64,000 bases of DNA from Bin52 sp965243345 (GTDB lineage Bacteria; Pseudomonadota; Alphaproteobacteria; Thalassobaculales; Thalassobaculaceae), in contig CBDEUR010000003.1 of assembly GCA_965243345.1 (NCBI GenBank), positions 2,666,001 to 2,730,000 on the forward strand. Reading direction: 5' to 3'. The position numbers and the translations under genes are program-made. Under the pieces are notes generated by a model. It had not been told where the DNA came from and searched no databases. It saw only the letters and a program-made list of their open reading frames with translations. Shown here one piece after another: positions 1 to 7,820 of this stretch (position 1 is the stretch's first letter; each line of letters starts with the position of its first letter).

Positions 1-227
1 GTGAGCGCGGCGATCCACAGGCTCTTGCCGACGATGCCGAGATAGAGGGGATCGAGCGCGCGGAGGTAGTTGTCGACGGTCCAGACGATGTCGACCGCGA
101 CCAGTCCCTGCTTTTCCCCGAAACTCAGGACCCAGACGAAGGCGAGCGGCAGCAGGAAGAAGCCGGCAAGCCACAGGCCGGGTACGACGCCGGCAACCCG
201 CTGCAGCAGTCCGGTGCCCGGTTTCAC
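1..227 (-). CDS. ABC transporter permease, PotB-type (partial, N-terminus only)
   Basis: Reading the minus strand from a GTG at 227 gives about 75 residues before the window edge: a short polar start, a hydrophobic membrane segment (LWLAGFFLLPLAFVWVLSF), then the periplasmic stretch with VDNYLRALDP. This is the usual N-terminus of the spermidine/putrescine family inner-membrane permease (PotB/PotH type). The gene lies 26 bases after the binding-protein gene on the same strand, so the two should form one transport operon whose ATPase and second permease lie outside the window. The start codon is inferred; no ATG is available in frame between the two genes. Confidence 0.75.
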   Translation of the reverse strand, partial: MKPGTGLLQRVAGVVPGLWLAGFFLLPLAFVWVLSFGEKQGLVAVDIVWTVDNYLRALDPLYLGIVGKSLWIAAL

Positions 228-253
228 TGCCGGCCGCGTCGCCGCCGGCCGGA

Positions 254-1324
254 TCAGGCCGCCTGGATCCGGGTCCAGGCCTCGTCGTAGAGCCGGACCA
301 CCTCCGGCCCCTGGTAGATGGCGGCCTCACAGCGGGCCAGGGTGGCGTCCGGAGGGAATATTCCCGGATTTTCGGTGTAATCGGCCGGAAGCAGCGCCTT
401 GGCTGCCGCGTTCGGGGTGGCGTACCGGATGAAGTCCGCGATATCGGCCCCGACCCGTGCGTCGAGAATGTGGTTGATGAAGGCGTGGGCGTTCAGTGGA
501 TGCGGGGCACCAACCGGGATGGCGAGGCAATCCTGCCAGATGATCGAACCCTCGCGCGGGACCACGTAGGACAGATCCGGATCCTCCTCCATCACCTGCA
601 GGATGTCGCCGTTCCATTCCATCGTGATGTCGACCTCACCGGACAGCAGCAGGTCCTGGCCGTTGTCGGGAGCAAAGGTCGTGATGTGCCGCTTCTGCCC
701 GGTCAGGAGCTCCTCGGCCTTGCGGATGATCGCCGGGTCCCTGGAGTTGAGCGGATGGCCGAGATACTTGATTGCCGCCCCCAGCACCGTGCTGGCGTCG
801 CCGAGCAGGGCGCAGCGTCCCGCATAGCGATCGGAATCGAACAGCCACTTCCAGCTGTCCGGAACGCCGTCGACCTTCGACTTGCGGTAGCCGATGCCCA
901 GCGTTCCCCACATGTAGGGCATGGTGTGCCGCCTGCCCGGATCGAAGGCGGCATCGGTGAACGCATCCTGCAGGTTCACGCGGTTGGGGATCAGCGAATG
1001 ATCGAGCGGCTGGAGCATGTCGACCGCGATCATCCGCTCGACGTAGTCGTTGGTCGGCACGATCACGTCATAGCCGGGATTGCCCTCGCGCAGCTTGGCG
1101 AACAGCTCGTCGCTGTCCGCAAACAGGTCCATCTTGACCGAGATGCCGCTGGCCGTGCGGAAGTCGGCGAGCGTGGTCTCGCCGATGTAGGTGTCCCAGT
1201 TGTAGAAGTTGAGCCGCGGTTCCTCTGCCCCGAGGCCCGGCCGGGGCCGGATCGCGAACGCGGCTGCGGCAGCACCGGCAAGCAGGCCGCGGCGGGAGAG
1301 ACGGTGTCGTGCATGTTCTCTCAT
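254..1324 (-). CDS. Spermidine/putrescine-type ABC transporter substrate-binding protein
   Basis: The 356-residue protein starts with a twin-arginine type signal (LSRRGLLAGAAAAAFA), so it is probably exported folded by Tat. The mature part opens with LNFYNWDTYIGETTL, a hallmark of the PotD/PotF family of periplasmic polyamine-binding proteins, and keeps the family length. It would deliver its ligand to the permease encoded just downstream. Polyamine specificity is a family-level inference; relatives bind other cationic or small organic ligands. A formyl-THF hydrolase-like gene lies 46 bases upstream on the same strand, hinting that the ligand could be a one-carbon donor or N-methylated/N-formylated compound. 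Confidence 0.88.
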   Translation of the reverse strand: MREHARHRLSRRGLLAGAAAAAFAIRPRPGLGAEEPRLNFYNWDTYIGETTLADFRTASGISVKMDLFADSDELFAKLREGNPGYDVIVPTNDYVERMIAVDMLQPLDHSLIPNRVNLQDAFTDAAFDPGRRHTMPYMWGTLGIGYRKSKVDGVPDSWKWLFDSDRYAGRCALLGDASTVLGAAIKYLGHPLNSRDPAIIRKAEELLTGQKRHITTFAPDNGQDLLLSGEVDITMEWNGDILQVMEEDPDLSYVVPREGSIIWQDCLAIPVGAPHPLNAHAFINHILDARVGADIADFIRYATPNAAAKALLPADYTENPGIFPPDATLARCEAAIYQGPEVVRLYDEAWTRIQAA

Positions 1325-1370
1325 GGCATGTCGTCCTCGGCTGGGAATGGCGAAGGAACGCCCGGGCGGG

Positions 1371-2288
1371 TCAGGTTCCGAGCCGGCGCCCGGGTTCGAG
1401 ACCGGCCTCGCGGATGAAGTCGGCGGCAGCGACCTTCGGGCCCCTGCCGAGGCGGACCCGCCCGACCCGGATGCCGCCGCGTCCGGCAGCCACCGTGAAG
1501 CTCTCCGCGTCGACGGCGCACACCCGGCCGACCCGGCCCGAAGCCGGCGCCTTCTCGCAGTCGAAGATCTGCAGGGTCTCGCCGTCGAGCGTCGTCCAGG
1601 CGCCCGGCTGCGGATTGGAACCGCGGATCAGGTTGTAGACCTCTCCGACGGACCGCTTCCAGTCGATCTCGACATCGCCGGCCCGGCACCAGCTCTCGTA
1701 GGTTGCGAGCGACTCGTCCTGCGCAATGCGCGGCGGCGAGCCCGACCGGACCAGGTCGATCGCCTCCAGCACCGCCGAGACGCCGAGTTCGAAGATCTTG
1801 CCGAAGTACACCGAACCCAGGGTGTCGTCGGGTTCGATCGCCACCTGTTTCTGGAGCAGGATGTCGCCCTCGTCGAGCCCGTCGTCCGGCCAGAAGATGG
1901 TCAGGCCGGTGTGTTCGGCCCCCCAGATGATCGGCCAGTTGATCGAGCTGGGACCGCGGTGCAGCGGCAGCAGTGACGGGTGAAAGCAGATCGTGCCCGA
2001 CTTCGGCACCTGCCGGGCCGCCTCGGGGATGAACAGCGTGACATAGGCGAGCACCATGAGGTCGGCGTCGTGCGCGCGCAGGCCGTCGAGAACCGCCCCG
2101 TCGGAATAGTCGGCCGGCTGGAGGACCGGGAGACCGTGCTCCAGCGCCGCCTGCTTGATCGGATCGTGCGGACGCCCCTCGACATCGGGCGCGGTGTAAA
2201 CGGCCACCACCTCGTCGGTTCCCTTGGCGACGATGGCGTCGAGACAGGCCTTGCCGAAGGCCTGCTGGCCGTTGATGACGATGCGCAT
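1371..2288 (-). CDS. Stand-alone 10-formyltetrahydrofolate hydrolase-like formyltransferase
   Basis: 306 residues. The start is ATG 2288, which has GGGAG seven bases upstream; a longer frame to 2336 lacks this. The N-terminal formyl_transferase fold carries FHPSLLPLHRGPSSINW (catalytic His about residue 103) and FWPDDGLDEGD (catalytic Asp about 142). These look closer to the hydrolase domain of eukaryotic 10-formyl-THF dehydrogenase than to methionyl-tRNA formyltransferase (NIHASLLP type). A C-terminal Fmt_C-like domain follows (WKRSVGEVYNLIRGSNPQPGAW). There is no aldehyde dehydrogenase domain, so it may hydrolyse 10-formyl-THF or move a formyl group to a small acceptor. It leads an apparent operon with a polyamine-type ABC transporter. 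Confidence 0.8.
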   Translation of the reverse strand: MRIVINGQQAFGKACLDAIVAKGTDEVVAVYTAPDVEGRPHDPIKQAALEHGLPVLQPADYSDGAVLDGLRAHDADLMVLAYVTLFIPEAARQVPKSGTICFHPSLLPLHRGPSSINWPIIWGAEHTGLTIFWPDDGLDEGDILLQKQVAIEPDDTLGSVYFGKIFELGVSAVLEAIDLVRSGSPPRIAQDESLATYESWCRAGDVEIDWKRSVGEVYNLIRGSNPQPGAWTTLDGETLQIFDCEKAPASGRVGRVCAVDAESFTVAAGRGGIRVGRVRLGRGPKVAAADFIREAGLEPGRRLGT

Positions 2289-2331
2289 CTGTAATCTCCC
2301 TGCCCAGGTGGGTGCGCCCGGTGCTCCGTCC

Positions 2332-2361
2332 TTCACATCCGGGTGCCCGGCACCCTAATAT
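2332..2361 (+). promoter_or_regulatory. Predicted hemB promoter with palindromic operator in the spacer
   Basis: TTCACA (2332-2337) and TAATAT (2356-2361) are separated by 18 bases. The spacer contains the perfect palindrome GGGTGCCCGGCACCC (2341-2355), which abuts the -10 element. A transcript would start near 2368, about 45 bases before hemB. A dimeric regulator bound there would cover the promoter core. This is sequence pattern only. Confidence 0.5.
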
Positions 2362-2411
2362 ACACGCCGCGCCGGGACAGGAACGGTTCTTCCGGCCGGA
2401 AAGGTGTGCCG

Positions 2412-3452
2412 ATGAACTACACTACCACCCCGCCGTTGATCGGGCAGTCCCGGCACGGACCGGCCTACCCGTCCACCCGGATGCGCCGCAACCGCCGTAC
2501 CGACTGGTCGCGCCGGCTGGTTCGCGAGAACACCCTGGCCCCTGACGACCTGATCTGGCCGGTGTTCGTGCGCGAGGGACGCGGCCTGGCCGAACCGGTC
2601 GACGCCATGCCCGGCGTGGTCCGCTACTCCTGCGACACCCTGGTCGACGCGGTGGGGACGGCAGGTGATCTGGGGATCCCGGTCGTGGCCATCTTTCCCT
2701 TCATCGAACCCGGCATCAAGGACCCTGACGGATCGGTCGCGCTCGAGCCGGACAACCTGGTCTGCCGTGCCGTCCGGGCGGTCAGGCAGGCGCATCCCGA
2801 CATCGGCATCCAGTGCGATGTCGCGCTCGACCCGTTCACCAGCCACGGCCACGACGGGGTGCTTGATCCCGATGGCCAGATCAGCAACGACCGGACGGTC
2901 GACATCCTGTGCCGGCAGGCGCTGGTCCAGGCCGAGGCCGGGTGCGACATCATCTCGCCGTCGGACATGATGGACGGCAGGATCGGCGCCATCCGCCGCA
3001 GCCTCGACGCCTCCGGTCATGACCGGGTGCAGATCATGGCCTACTCGGCCAAGTACGCGTCCGGGTTCTACGGACCGTTTCGCGAAGCGGTCGGATCGGC
3101 ACCGACGCTGGGCTCCGCCAGCAAGGCGACCTACCAGATGGACCCGGCCAACGGCGACGAGGCGTTGCGCGAGGTGGCGCTCGACATTGCCGAGGGTGCG
3201 GACATGGTGATGGTCAAGCCGGGCCTGCCGTACCTGGACGTGATCCGCCGCGTCAAGGACAGCTTCGGAATGCCGACCTACGGCTACCAGGTCAGCGGCG
3301 AGTACGCGATGATCAGGGCGGCTGCCGACCACGGCTGGATCGACGGCGAGACATGCATGCTGGAAAGCCTGATGGCCTTCAAGCGTGCCGGTGCGGACGG
3401 TGTGCTGACCTATTTCGCCTGCGATGCCGCCAGGCGGTTGCGCGAGGGCTGA
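2412..3452 (+). CDS. hemB: Porphobilinogen synthase (delta-aminolevulinic acid dehydratase)
   Basis: 346 residues from ATG 2412, behind a purine-rich GGAAAGG. It condenses two 5-aminolevulinates to porphobilinogen in cytoplasmic tetrapyrrole synthesis. Both Schiff-base lysines are visible: K214 in YSAKYASGFYGPF and K269 in the family signature GADMVMVKPGLPY. Where zinc enzymes have three cysteines (CxCx...C), this one reads DVALDPFTSHGHDG (A138, D140, D148), the pattern of magnesium/potassium-dependent enzymes common in alphaproteobacteria and Pseudomonas. Downstream, a HAD hydrolase begins 10 bases after the stop, so hemB probably leads a small transcription unit. Confidence 0.97.
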   Translation: MNYTTTPPLIGQSRHGPAYPSTRMRRNRRTDWSRRLVRENTLAPDDLIWPVFVREGRGLAEPVDAMPGVVRYSCDTLVDAVGTAGDLGIPVVAIFPFIEPGIKDPDGSVALEPDNLVCRAVRAVRQAHPDIGIQCDVALDPFTSHGHDGVLDPDGQISNDRTVDILCRQALVQAEAGCDIISPSDMMDGRIGAIRRSLDASGHDRVQIMAYSAKYASGFYGPFREAVGSAPTLGSASKATYQMDPANGDEALREVALDIAEGADMVMVKPGLPYLDVIRRVKDSFGMPTYGYQVSGEYAMIRAAADHGWIDGETCMLESLMAFKRAGADGVLTYFACDAARRLREG

Positions 3453-3461
3453 CGATCCCCG

Positions 3462-4190
3462 ATGCGGCCCGGCGCAATCCTGTTCGACCTCGACGACACG
3501 CTGATCTCGCCACACCTGCACCGCACGGTGTTCTGGAACGACGCGATCGCGGGTGCGTGGCGGGACGACCCGTCGGGCGAACGTCCGTTGCCCGGCGACC
3601 TCGACCGGCTGGTGGAAGCGGTCGACCGGGCGGCACGTCACTTCTGGTCGGACCCGGTCCGCCACAGGCACGGCCGGCTCGACCTCGCGACCACCAGGCT
3701 GCGCATTCTCGATGCGGGTCTCGGCCGGGACGACCGGTTCCCTGCCGCGTTGCGAGGCGAGATCGCAGACCGCTGTGGCCGGCTGATGCACGCCGCGACC
3801 CGGCTGTTTCCCGACGCCATCGCGACGCTCGAGGCCCTGAACGCGGAAGGTGTGCGGCTGGCCCTGGTCACCAACGGTGCCGGTGCGGTCCAGCGCGAGA
3901 AGATCGAGCGGTTCGCGCTTGCCCGCCATTTCCGCCACGTCCAGATCGAGGGTGAGGCCGGCGTGGGCAAGCCGGAACCGGAAGCCTACCGTCGCGCGCT
4001 TGCCGCGCTCGACGCGCGTCCCGAGGAGACGTGGATGGTCGGTGACAACCTCGAGTGGGAAGTCGCGGCACCGCAGCGGCTCGGCATCCGCGGCATATGG
4101 CGGGACCCGCGGGGCCGCGGCGTCCTGCCAGGTCACGCGACGGTCTCGCCGCACCGGACCATCGCCCGTCTCGAACAGTTGCTGGAGTAG
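3462..4190 (+). CDS. HAD-superfamily hydrolase (phosphatase-like)
   Basis: 242 residues with all four HAD motifs in order: I FDLDDT (nucleophile D9, acid D11), II LVTNGAG, III the lysine of GKPEPEAY, and IV MVGDNLEWEV. The helical cap between motifs I and II makes it a C1-capped member of the YjjG/haloacid dehalogenase type, which act on phosphorylated metabolites such as nucleotides or phosphoglycolate. The substrate cannot be read from the sequence. It sits between hemB (10 bases away) and a CoA ligase gene (13 bases away) on the same strand. Confidence 0.85.
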   Translation: MRPGAILFDLDDTLISPHLHRTVFWNDAIAGAWRDDPSGERPLPGDLDRLVEAVDRAARHFWSDPVRHRHGRLDLATTRLRILDAGLGRDDRFPAALRGEIADRCGRLMHAATRLFPDAIATLEALNAEGVRLALVTNGAGAVQREKIERFALARHFRHVQIEGEAGVGKPEPEAYRRALAALDARPEETWMVGDNLEWEVAAPQRLGIRGIWRDPRGRGVLPGHATVSPHRTIARLEQLLE

Positions 4191-4203
4191 CGGACGGGGC
4201 ACC

Positions 4204-5808
4204 ATGCCGGACCTGCTGCCACCGCCGGACCGCTGCGTGACACGCGACGTGCTGCACCGGTTCGCACACGAGCGTGGCGACGATGTCTTTGCGGTCTTCG
4301 ACTCCGGGGAATGCTGGACCTGGGCCGAGACCCTCGGGCACACGCGGCGTGCCGGGGCGGCGCTGCAGCAGCTCGGCGCCGGGCAGGACGACCATGTCGT
4401 GGTCTGGCTGCCGAACGGCCACGAGGCCCTGCTTGCCTACCTCGCGATCTGCTACATCGGCGCGGTCTACGTCCCGATCAACACCGGCTATCGCGGCCAG
4501 CTGCTCGCGCACGTGATCGAGAACTCCGACGCCCGGCTGATCCTGGCCCACCGCGATCTCGTCCCCCGGCTGTCCGAGGTCCCGCTCGCCAGGCTCCAAC
4601 GCCTGGTCGTGTGTGGCGGACAGTGCGCGGTACCGGCCGGTCTGGAGCCGTTCGGGTTCGACACGGTGCTGGCCGCGGCGGGCGAGCCGCGGGACCCCGG
4701 TCGCGCCATCATGCCCTGGGACCTGCAGTCGATCATCTACACCTCGGGCACAACCGGGCCGTCAAAGGGGGTGATGTCCTCGTATTTCCATGCCTGGAAC
4801 GGCATGAACGAAGAGGCGTGGTCGCCGGTACGTGCCGACGACCGGTTCCTGATCAACCTGCCGATGTTCCACATCGGCGGCAGCTTCATCGTCCATGCCA
4901 TGCTGTGCCGTGGCGGATCGGTGGCGATGAACCCGGGGTTCCGGACCGAGGAGTTCTGGGACGTGGTCCGGCGCACCGGCAGCACCGCCGTCTTCCTGCT
5001 CGGCGTCATGTGCAGCTTCCTGGTCAAGCAACCGCCCCGGCCGGACGATCGTTCGCACGGATTGCGGATCGCCTTCACCGTGCCGCTCACCGAGGAGGCG
5101 GTGCAGTTTCCCGAACGGTTCGGGACAGCGATCTGCACCATCTTCAACATGACCGAGGTGAACACCCCGATCATCTCCGGGCCAAACCCCCGCACGCCCG
5201 GCCTTGCCGGCCAGGCCCGGCCGGCGAACCGGCTGCGGATCGTCGACGAGCACGACATCGAGGTGCCGGACGGAAGTGTCGGCGAGCTCGTGATCCGTCC
5301 CGAACTGCCCTGGGCGCTGAACCACGGCTACTACCGCGACCCCGAGGCAACGGTGCGGGCCTGGCGCAACGGCTGGTTCCACACCGGTGACGCATTCCGC
5401 CGCGATCCGGACGGGTCCTACCACTTCGTCGACCGGCTGAAGGACGCGATCCGGCGCCGCGGCGAGAACATTTCGTCGTTCGAGATCGAGGTGGTGGTGA
5501 GCGACCACCCGTCAGTGCGCGAGTGTGCCGCCATTCCGGTACCAAGCGAGCACGGCGAGGACGAGGTGATGGTGGTGCTGGCGCCGCAACCCGGCGCGGT
5601 GATCGACCCGGTGGAACTGGTCGAATTCCTGCGCCCGCGCATGGCGCACTTCATGGTTCCGCGCTATGTCCGGGTCATGGACAGCCTCCCGCGCACACCG
5701 ACGGAGAAGGTTCAGAAAACCGGCCTGCGCCAGGCGGGGGTCACCTCCGACACCTGGGACCGCGAGGCCGCCGGCATTCGCCTGCGCCGTGACCATCCGG
5801 GGTCCTGA
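4204..5808 (+). CDS. AMP-forming acyl-CoA ligase, CaiC-like
   Basis: 534 residues. The adenylate-forming P-loop is YTSGTTGPSKGV, followed by the aromatic gating region, the GWFHTGD motif (A7/A8 region), RRRGENISSFEIE, and the C-terminal lysine motif PRTPTEKVQKTGLR. It activates a carboxylate with ATP to an acyl-AMP and then to the CoA thioester in the cytoplasm. The sequence is most like the crotonobetaine/carnitine-CoA ligase branch, but the acid is unknown. The ATG at 4204 is chosen because it follows the HAD stop by 13 bases and starts at the family's usual N-terminus; the frame stays open far upstream without support. Confidence 0.88.
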   Translation: MPDLLPPPDRCVTRDVLHRFAHERGDDVFAVFDSGECWTWAETLGHTRRAGAALQQLGAGQDDHVVVWLPNGHEALLAYLAICYIGAVYVPINTGYRGQLLAHVIENSDARLILAHRDLVPRLSEVPLARLQRLVVCGGQCAVPAGLEPFGFDTVLAAAGEPRDPGRAIMPWDLQSIIYTSGTTGPSKGVMSSYFHAWNGMNEEAWSPVRADDRFLINLPMFHIGGSFIVHAMLCRGGSVAMNPGFRTEEFWDVVRRTGSTAVFLLGVMCSFLVKQPPRPDDRSHGLRIAFTVPLTEEAVQFPERFGTAICTIFNMTEVNTPIISGPNPRTPGLAGQARPANRLRIVDEHDIEVPDGSVGELVIRPELPWALNHGYYRDPEATVRAWRNGWFHTGDAFRRDPDGSYHFVDRLKDAIRRRGENISSFEIEVVVSDHPSVRECAAIPVPSEHGEDEVMVVLAPQPGAVIDPVELVEFLRPRMAHFMVPRYVRVMDSLPRTPTEKVQKTGLRQAGVTSDTWDREAAGIRLRRDHPGS

Positions 5809-6108
5809 GCAGGGTGCGGCGGTCAGCAATCCCTCCCCGCAGGCGCGGGCCCGGGGTGCCAGGCCGACCGGCACATGACAGGGAGGACACCATCCGCTCG
5901 ACCCCGAACCGTACCGGACAGGCCCGCCCCGGCGCTCACGGCCGAGGGTTCCTGCGCCGGGGTGTCCGCGTCACGGAGTGCGCCTCCGGTTCCTTCGGTG
6001 TGCGGGCCGCAGACGGCACCGGCCAGGGCAACTCCCGCAGGCACCGGCGCATCACCCGGCCCGGCGACGGTCTCGCCGGCCATGTTCCCGAACAAGGAGA
6101 AGACGACC
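5809..6108. other. Intergenic stretch with no supported gene
   Basis: About 300 bases between the CaiC-like ligase and a 23-codon reading frame. Open frames here have arginine/proline/alanine-rich translations with no ribosome binding site or family resemblance, as expected of high-GC noncoding DNA. Confidence 0.5.
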
Positions 6109-6180
6109 ATGCATGAAACAGGAGGTACCGCATTCCTCCCCGTACCGAAGGACGGGCCCTGCTGCGAGCGTGACCGATGA
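6109..6180 (+). CDS. Possible 23-residue leader ORF translationally coupled to the next gene
   Basis: ATG 6109 follows a strong Shine-Dalgarno (AAGGAGA, 6093-6099) at nine bases. The frame encodes 23 residues (MHETGGTAFLPVPK..., ending CCERDR). Its stop overlaps the start of the isomerase gene in an ATGA junction (6177-6180). The isomerase start itself has only a poor ribosome binding site, which fits coupled translation. I do not recognise the peptide; it may be a leader rather than a functional protein. Confidence 0.35.
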   Translation: MHETGGTAFLPVPKDGPCCERDR

Positions 6181-6782
6181 GCCAGACAGAAATCCCGGTC
6201 TACATCGACTTCAAGAGCCCGTACGCCTTCCTCGCCATCCGGCCCATCCGCGCGATGGCCCTCGAATACGATGTCCGGCTCGACTGGCGTCCGTTCAACC
6301 TGACGATCGGCGAGTTTCTGGGCGAGGTCGCAACCCGCAACGACCACCAGTGGCGCCGGGTGAAGTACTCCTACATGGATTGCCGGCGGCTGGCCAACCA
6401 GCGCGGCATGACGATCCTCGGCCCGCAAAAGGTCTACGACTCGACGGTTGCCTGCGTCGGCCTGTTCTGGGCGCAACGCCATGGTGCCGAGACGGCGTAC
6501 ATCGACACCGTGTTCGAGCGGTTCTTCCGCCGCGACCTCGACATCGAGGATCCGGACGCGATTGAGGCGGTGCTGGCCGGGTGCGGTGCCGATCCGCAGG
6601 GCTTTGCGGACTGGCAGGCCGGACAGGGAAGGGAAGAGTTCCGGCGATTGAGCGAACAGGCGATGGAGTTGGGCGTGTTCGGTGTGCCCTCGTTCCTGCT
6701 CGACGGCGAACTGTTCTGGGGAGGCGAGAGACTGGAGCTGCTGAAGGAACGCCTGCGGGCCAGCGCCGTGCCGTATCGCTGA
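6177..6782 (+). CDS. DsbA-family / 2-hydroxychromene-2-carboxylate isomerase-like protein
   Basis: 201 residues with a thioredoxin-fold N-terminus VYIDFKSPYAFLA, in which serine replaces the DsbA CxxC; this is the HCCA isomerase/kappa-GST signature. The all-helical insert and C-terminal cis-proline region FGVPSFLLDGELFWGGERL complete the family. Members are cytoplasmic glutathione-dependent isomerases or related enzymes of aromatic degradation. No aromatic ring-cleavage genes lie beside it, so the substrate is open. The start overlaps the stop of a 23-codon ORF. Confidence 0.85.
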   Translation: MSQTEIPVYIDFKSPYAFLAIRPIRAMALEYDVRLDWRPFNLTIGEFLGEVATRNDHQWRRVKYSYMDCRRLANQRGMTILGPQKVYDSTVACVGLFWAQRHGAETAYIDTVFERFFRRDLDIEDPDAIEAVLAGCGADPQGFADWQAGQGREEFRRLSEQAMELGVFGVPSFLLDGELFWGGERLELLKERLRASAVPYR

Positions 6783-6820
6783 CGATTCGCAGGCTCCCGG
6801 GGTCGGTAACGTCATCAATA

Positions 6821-6850
6821 TTGCACGTACCTGTAACAGTTTACGATAGA
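6821..6850 (+). promoter_or_regulatory. Weak candidate promoter in an AT-rich island before the porin-like gene
   Basis: The region 6810-6865 is clearly more AT-rich than its surroundings. TTGCAC (6821-6826) and GATAGA (6845-6850) are 18 bases apart. GTAAC and GTTAC copies flank the segment as an imperfect inverted pair. The -10 match is weak. Confidence 0.3.
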
Positions 6851-6891
6851 TAACTTTACCAGTTACGGCCAGTTCCTGATCCTTTGGTTGA

Positions 6892-6910
6892 GGAAACACG
6901 GGGTGTTTCC
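6892..6910 (+). promoter_or_regulatory. Perfect 8-bp inverted repeat in the leader of the outer-membrane protein gene
   Basis: GGAAACAC and GTGTTTCC (6892-6899, 6903-6910) are perfect complements separated by GGG. They lie about 10 bases ahead of the ribosome binding region (GGGGGG) and 18 ahead of ATG 6928. This could be an operator or an mRNA hairpin controlling translation. Confidence 0.5.
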
Positions 6911-6927
6911 CGATCGGCTGGGGGGTC

Positions 6928-7719
6928 ATGATGGCACGGGAACTGCAGGGTCGCGTCATCGGTCTGGCGGCACTCGTTCTCGCGGCAGCCATGGCGGCAA
7001 TGGCCCCGTCCGCCTCGGCTCAGTTCTACCTGCGGGCCGGGGTCGGGCTGGAATGGGTCGACGACACCGTGTTCGAGGACCGGTACTGCGGCTCCGAATC
7101 CCCGGTGGCGCTATACGGCTGCGGCAGCGGAGGTGACGGGGCGCCCACCCGGACGACAGGGTACTTCGACGCCGGGGCGGCGTTCGAACTCGCATTCGGC
7201 CACGAGCCCGTGCCCGGGATGAGGGTCGAGACCCGGTTCGGGTATCTGCCACGCCTCCGGTTCCAGGGCACCGCCAATTTCCTGGAGCCGGGGCGGGAGC
7301 AATCGGTCACGGCCGACGTTTCCGCGCTCTCGGCCATGGTGGCGGGCTACGCAGACCTGCCTCTCGCCCTCGGCCACGGGAGCATCGTCCCGTTTCTCGG
7401 CGCCGGCGCCGGTGTCGCCCAACTGCGGATCGGCACCACCCGCATGACCTTCCCGCAAACCTACACCGAGGTGCCCGGCGCAACGCGAACGGCGCTTGCC
7501 TGGATGGCGACCGTCGGCCTGTCGGCCGCCGTCAGTGAACGGACAGCGGTCGAGTTCGCGTGGTGCTACACCGATTTCGGCGAGGTCCGCACCGGTCGCG
7601 GCGCCGGGCAGGTCGTCTGGCACGATGGCAGCAAGCCCCCGGTCCCGCTCGACATCGCGGAAACCCGGGCCCGGGTCAGCGATCACGGAATTCGCCTTTC
7701 GCTCCGCTACGGCTTCTGA
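6928..7719 (+). CDS. Outer-membrane beta-barrel protein (OmpA/Opa-like fold)
   Basis: 263 residues with a Sec signal peptide ending ASASA before QFYLRAGVGLEW. The mature part alternates hydrophobic and polar residues in strands (TRFGYLPRLRFQG, FLGAGAGVAQLRIGTTR, TAVEFAWCYTDFGEVRTG) and ends with ...GIRLSLRYGF, the C-terminal phenylalanine typical of barrels inserted by the BAM machinery. Size fits an 8-strand barrel. Function (porin, adhesin or structural) is not readable. Two adjacent ATGs (6928 and 6931) are possible starts. The gene has its own AT-rich upstream region and hairpin. Confidence 0.8.
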   Translation: MMARELQGRVIGLAALVLAAAMAAMAPSASAQFYLRAGVGLEWVDDTVFEDRYCGSESPVALYGCGSGGDGAPTRTTGYFDAGAAFELAFGHEPVPGMRVETRFGYLPRLRFQGTANFLEPGREQSVTADVSALSAMVAGYADLPLALGHGSIVPFLGAGAGVAQLRIGTTRMTFPQTYTEVPGATRTALAWMATVGLSAAVSERTAVEFAWCYTDFGEVRTGRGAGQVVWHDGSKPPVPLDIAETRARVSDHGIRLSLRYGF

Positions 7720-7820
7720 CGGCCGAGCAGTATGCTGCGGTCCCTCCACAGGGGTTGACCGACCGACCCGCTGCCGCGTTGAATGTCGTCCCTCCGCCAT
7801 GGACAGGGAGGACACGTCAG

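Noticed and set aside
2355..4343. 662-codon open frame on the minus strand opposite hemB and the HAD gene
   Set aside because: It runs antisense to two clear genes, has no ribosome binding site, and its translation is a shadow of GC-rich codons on the other strand.
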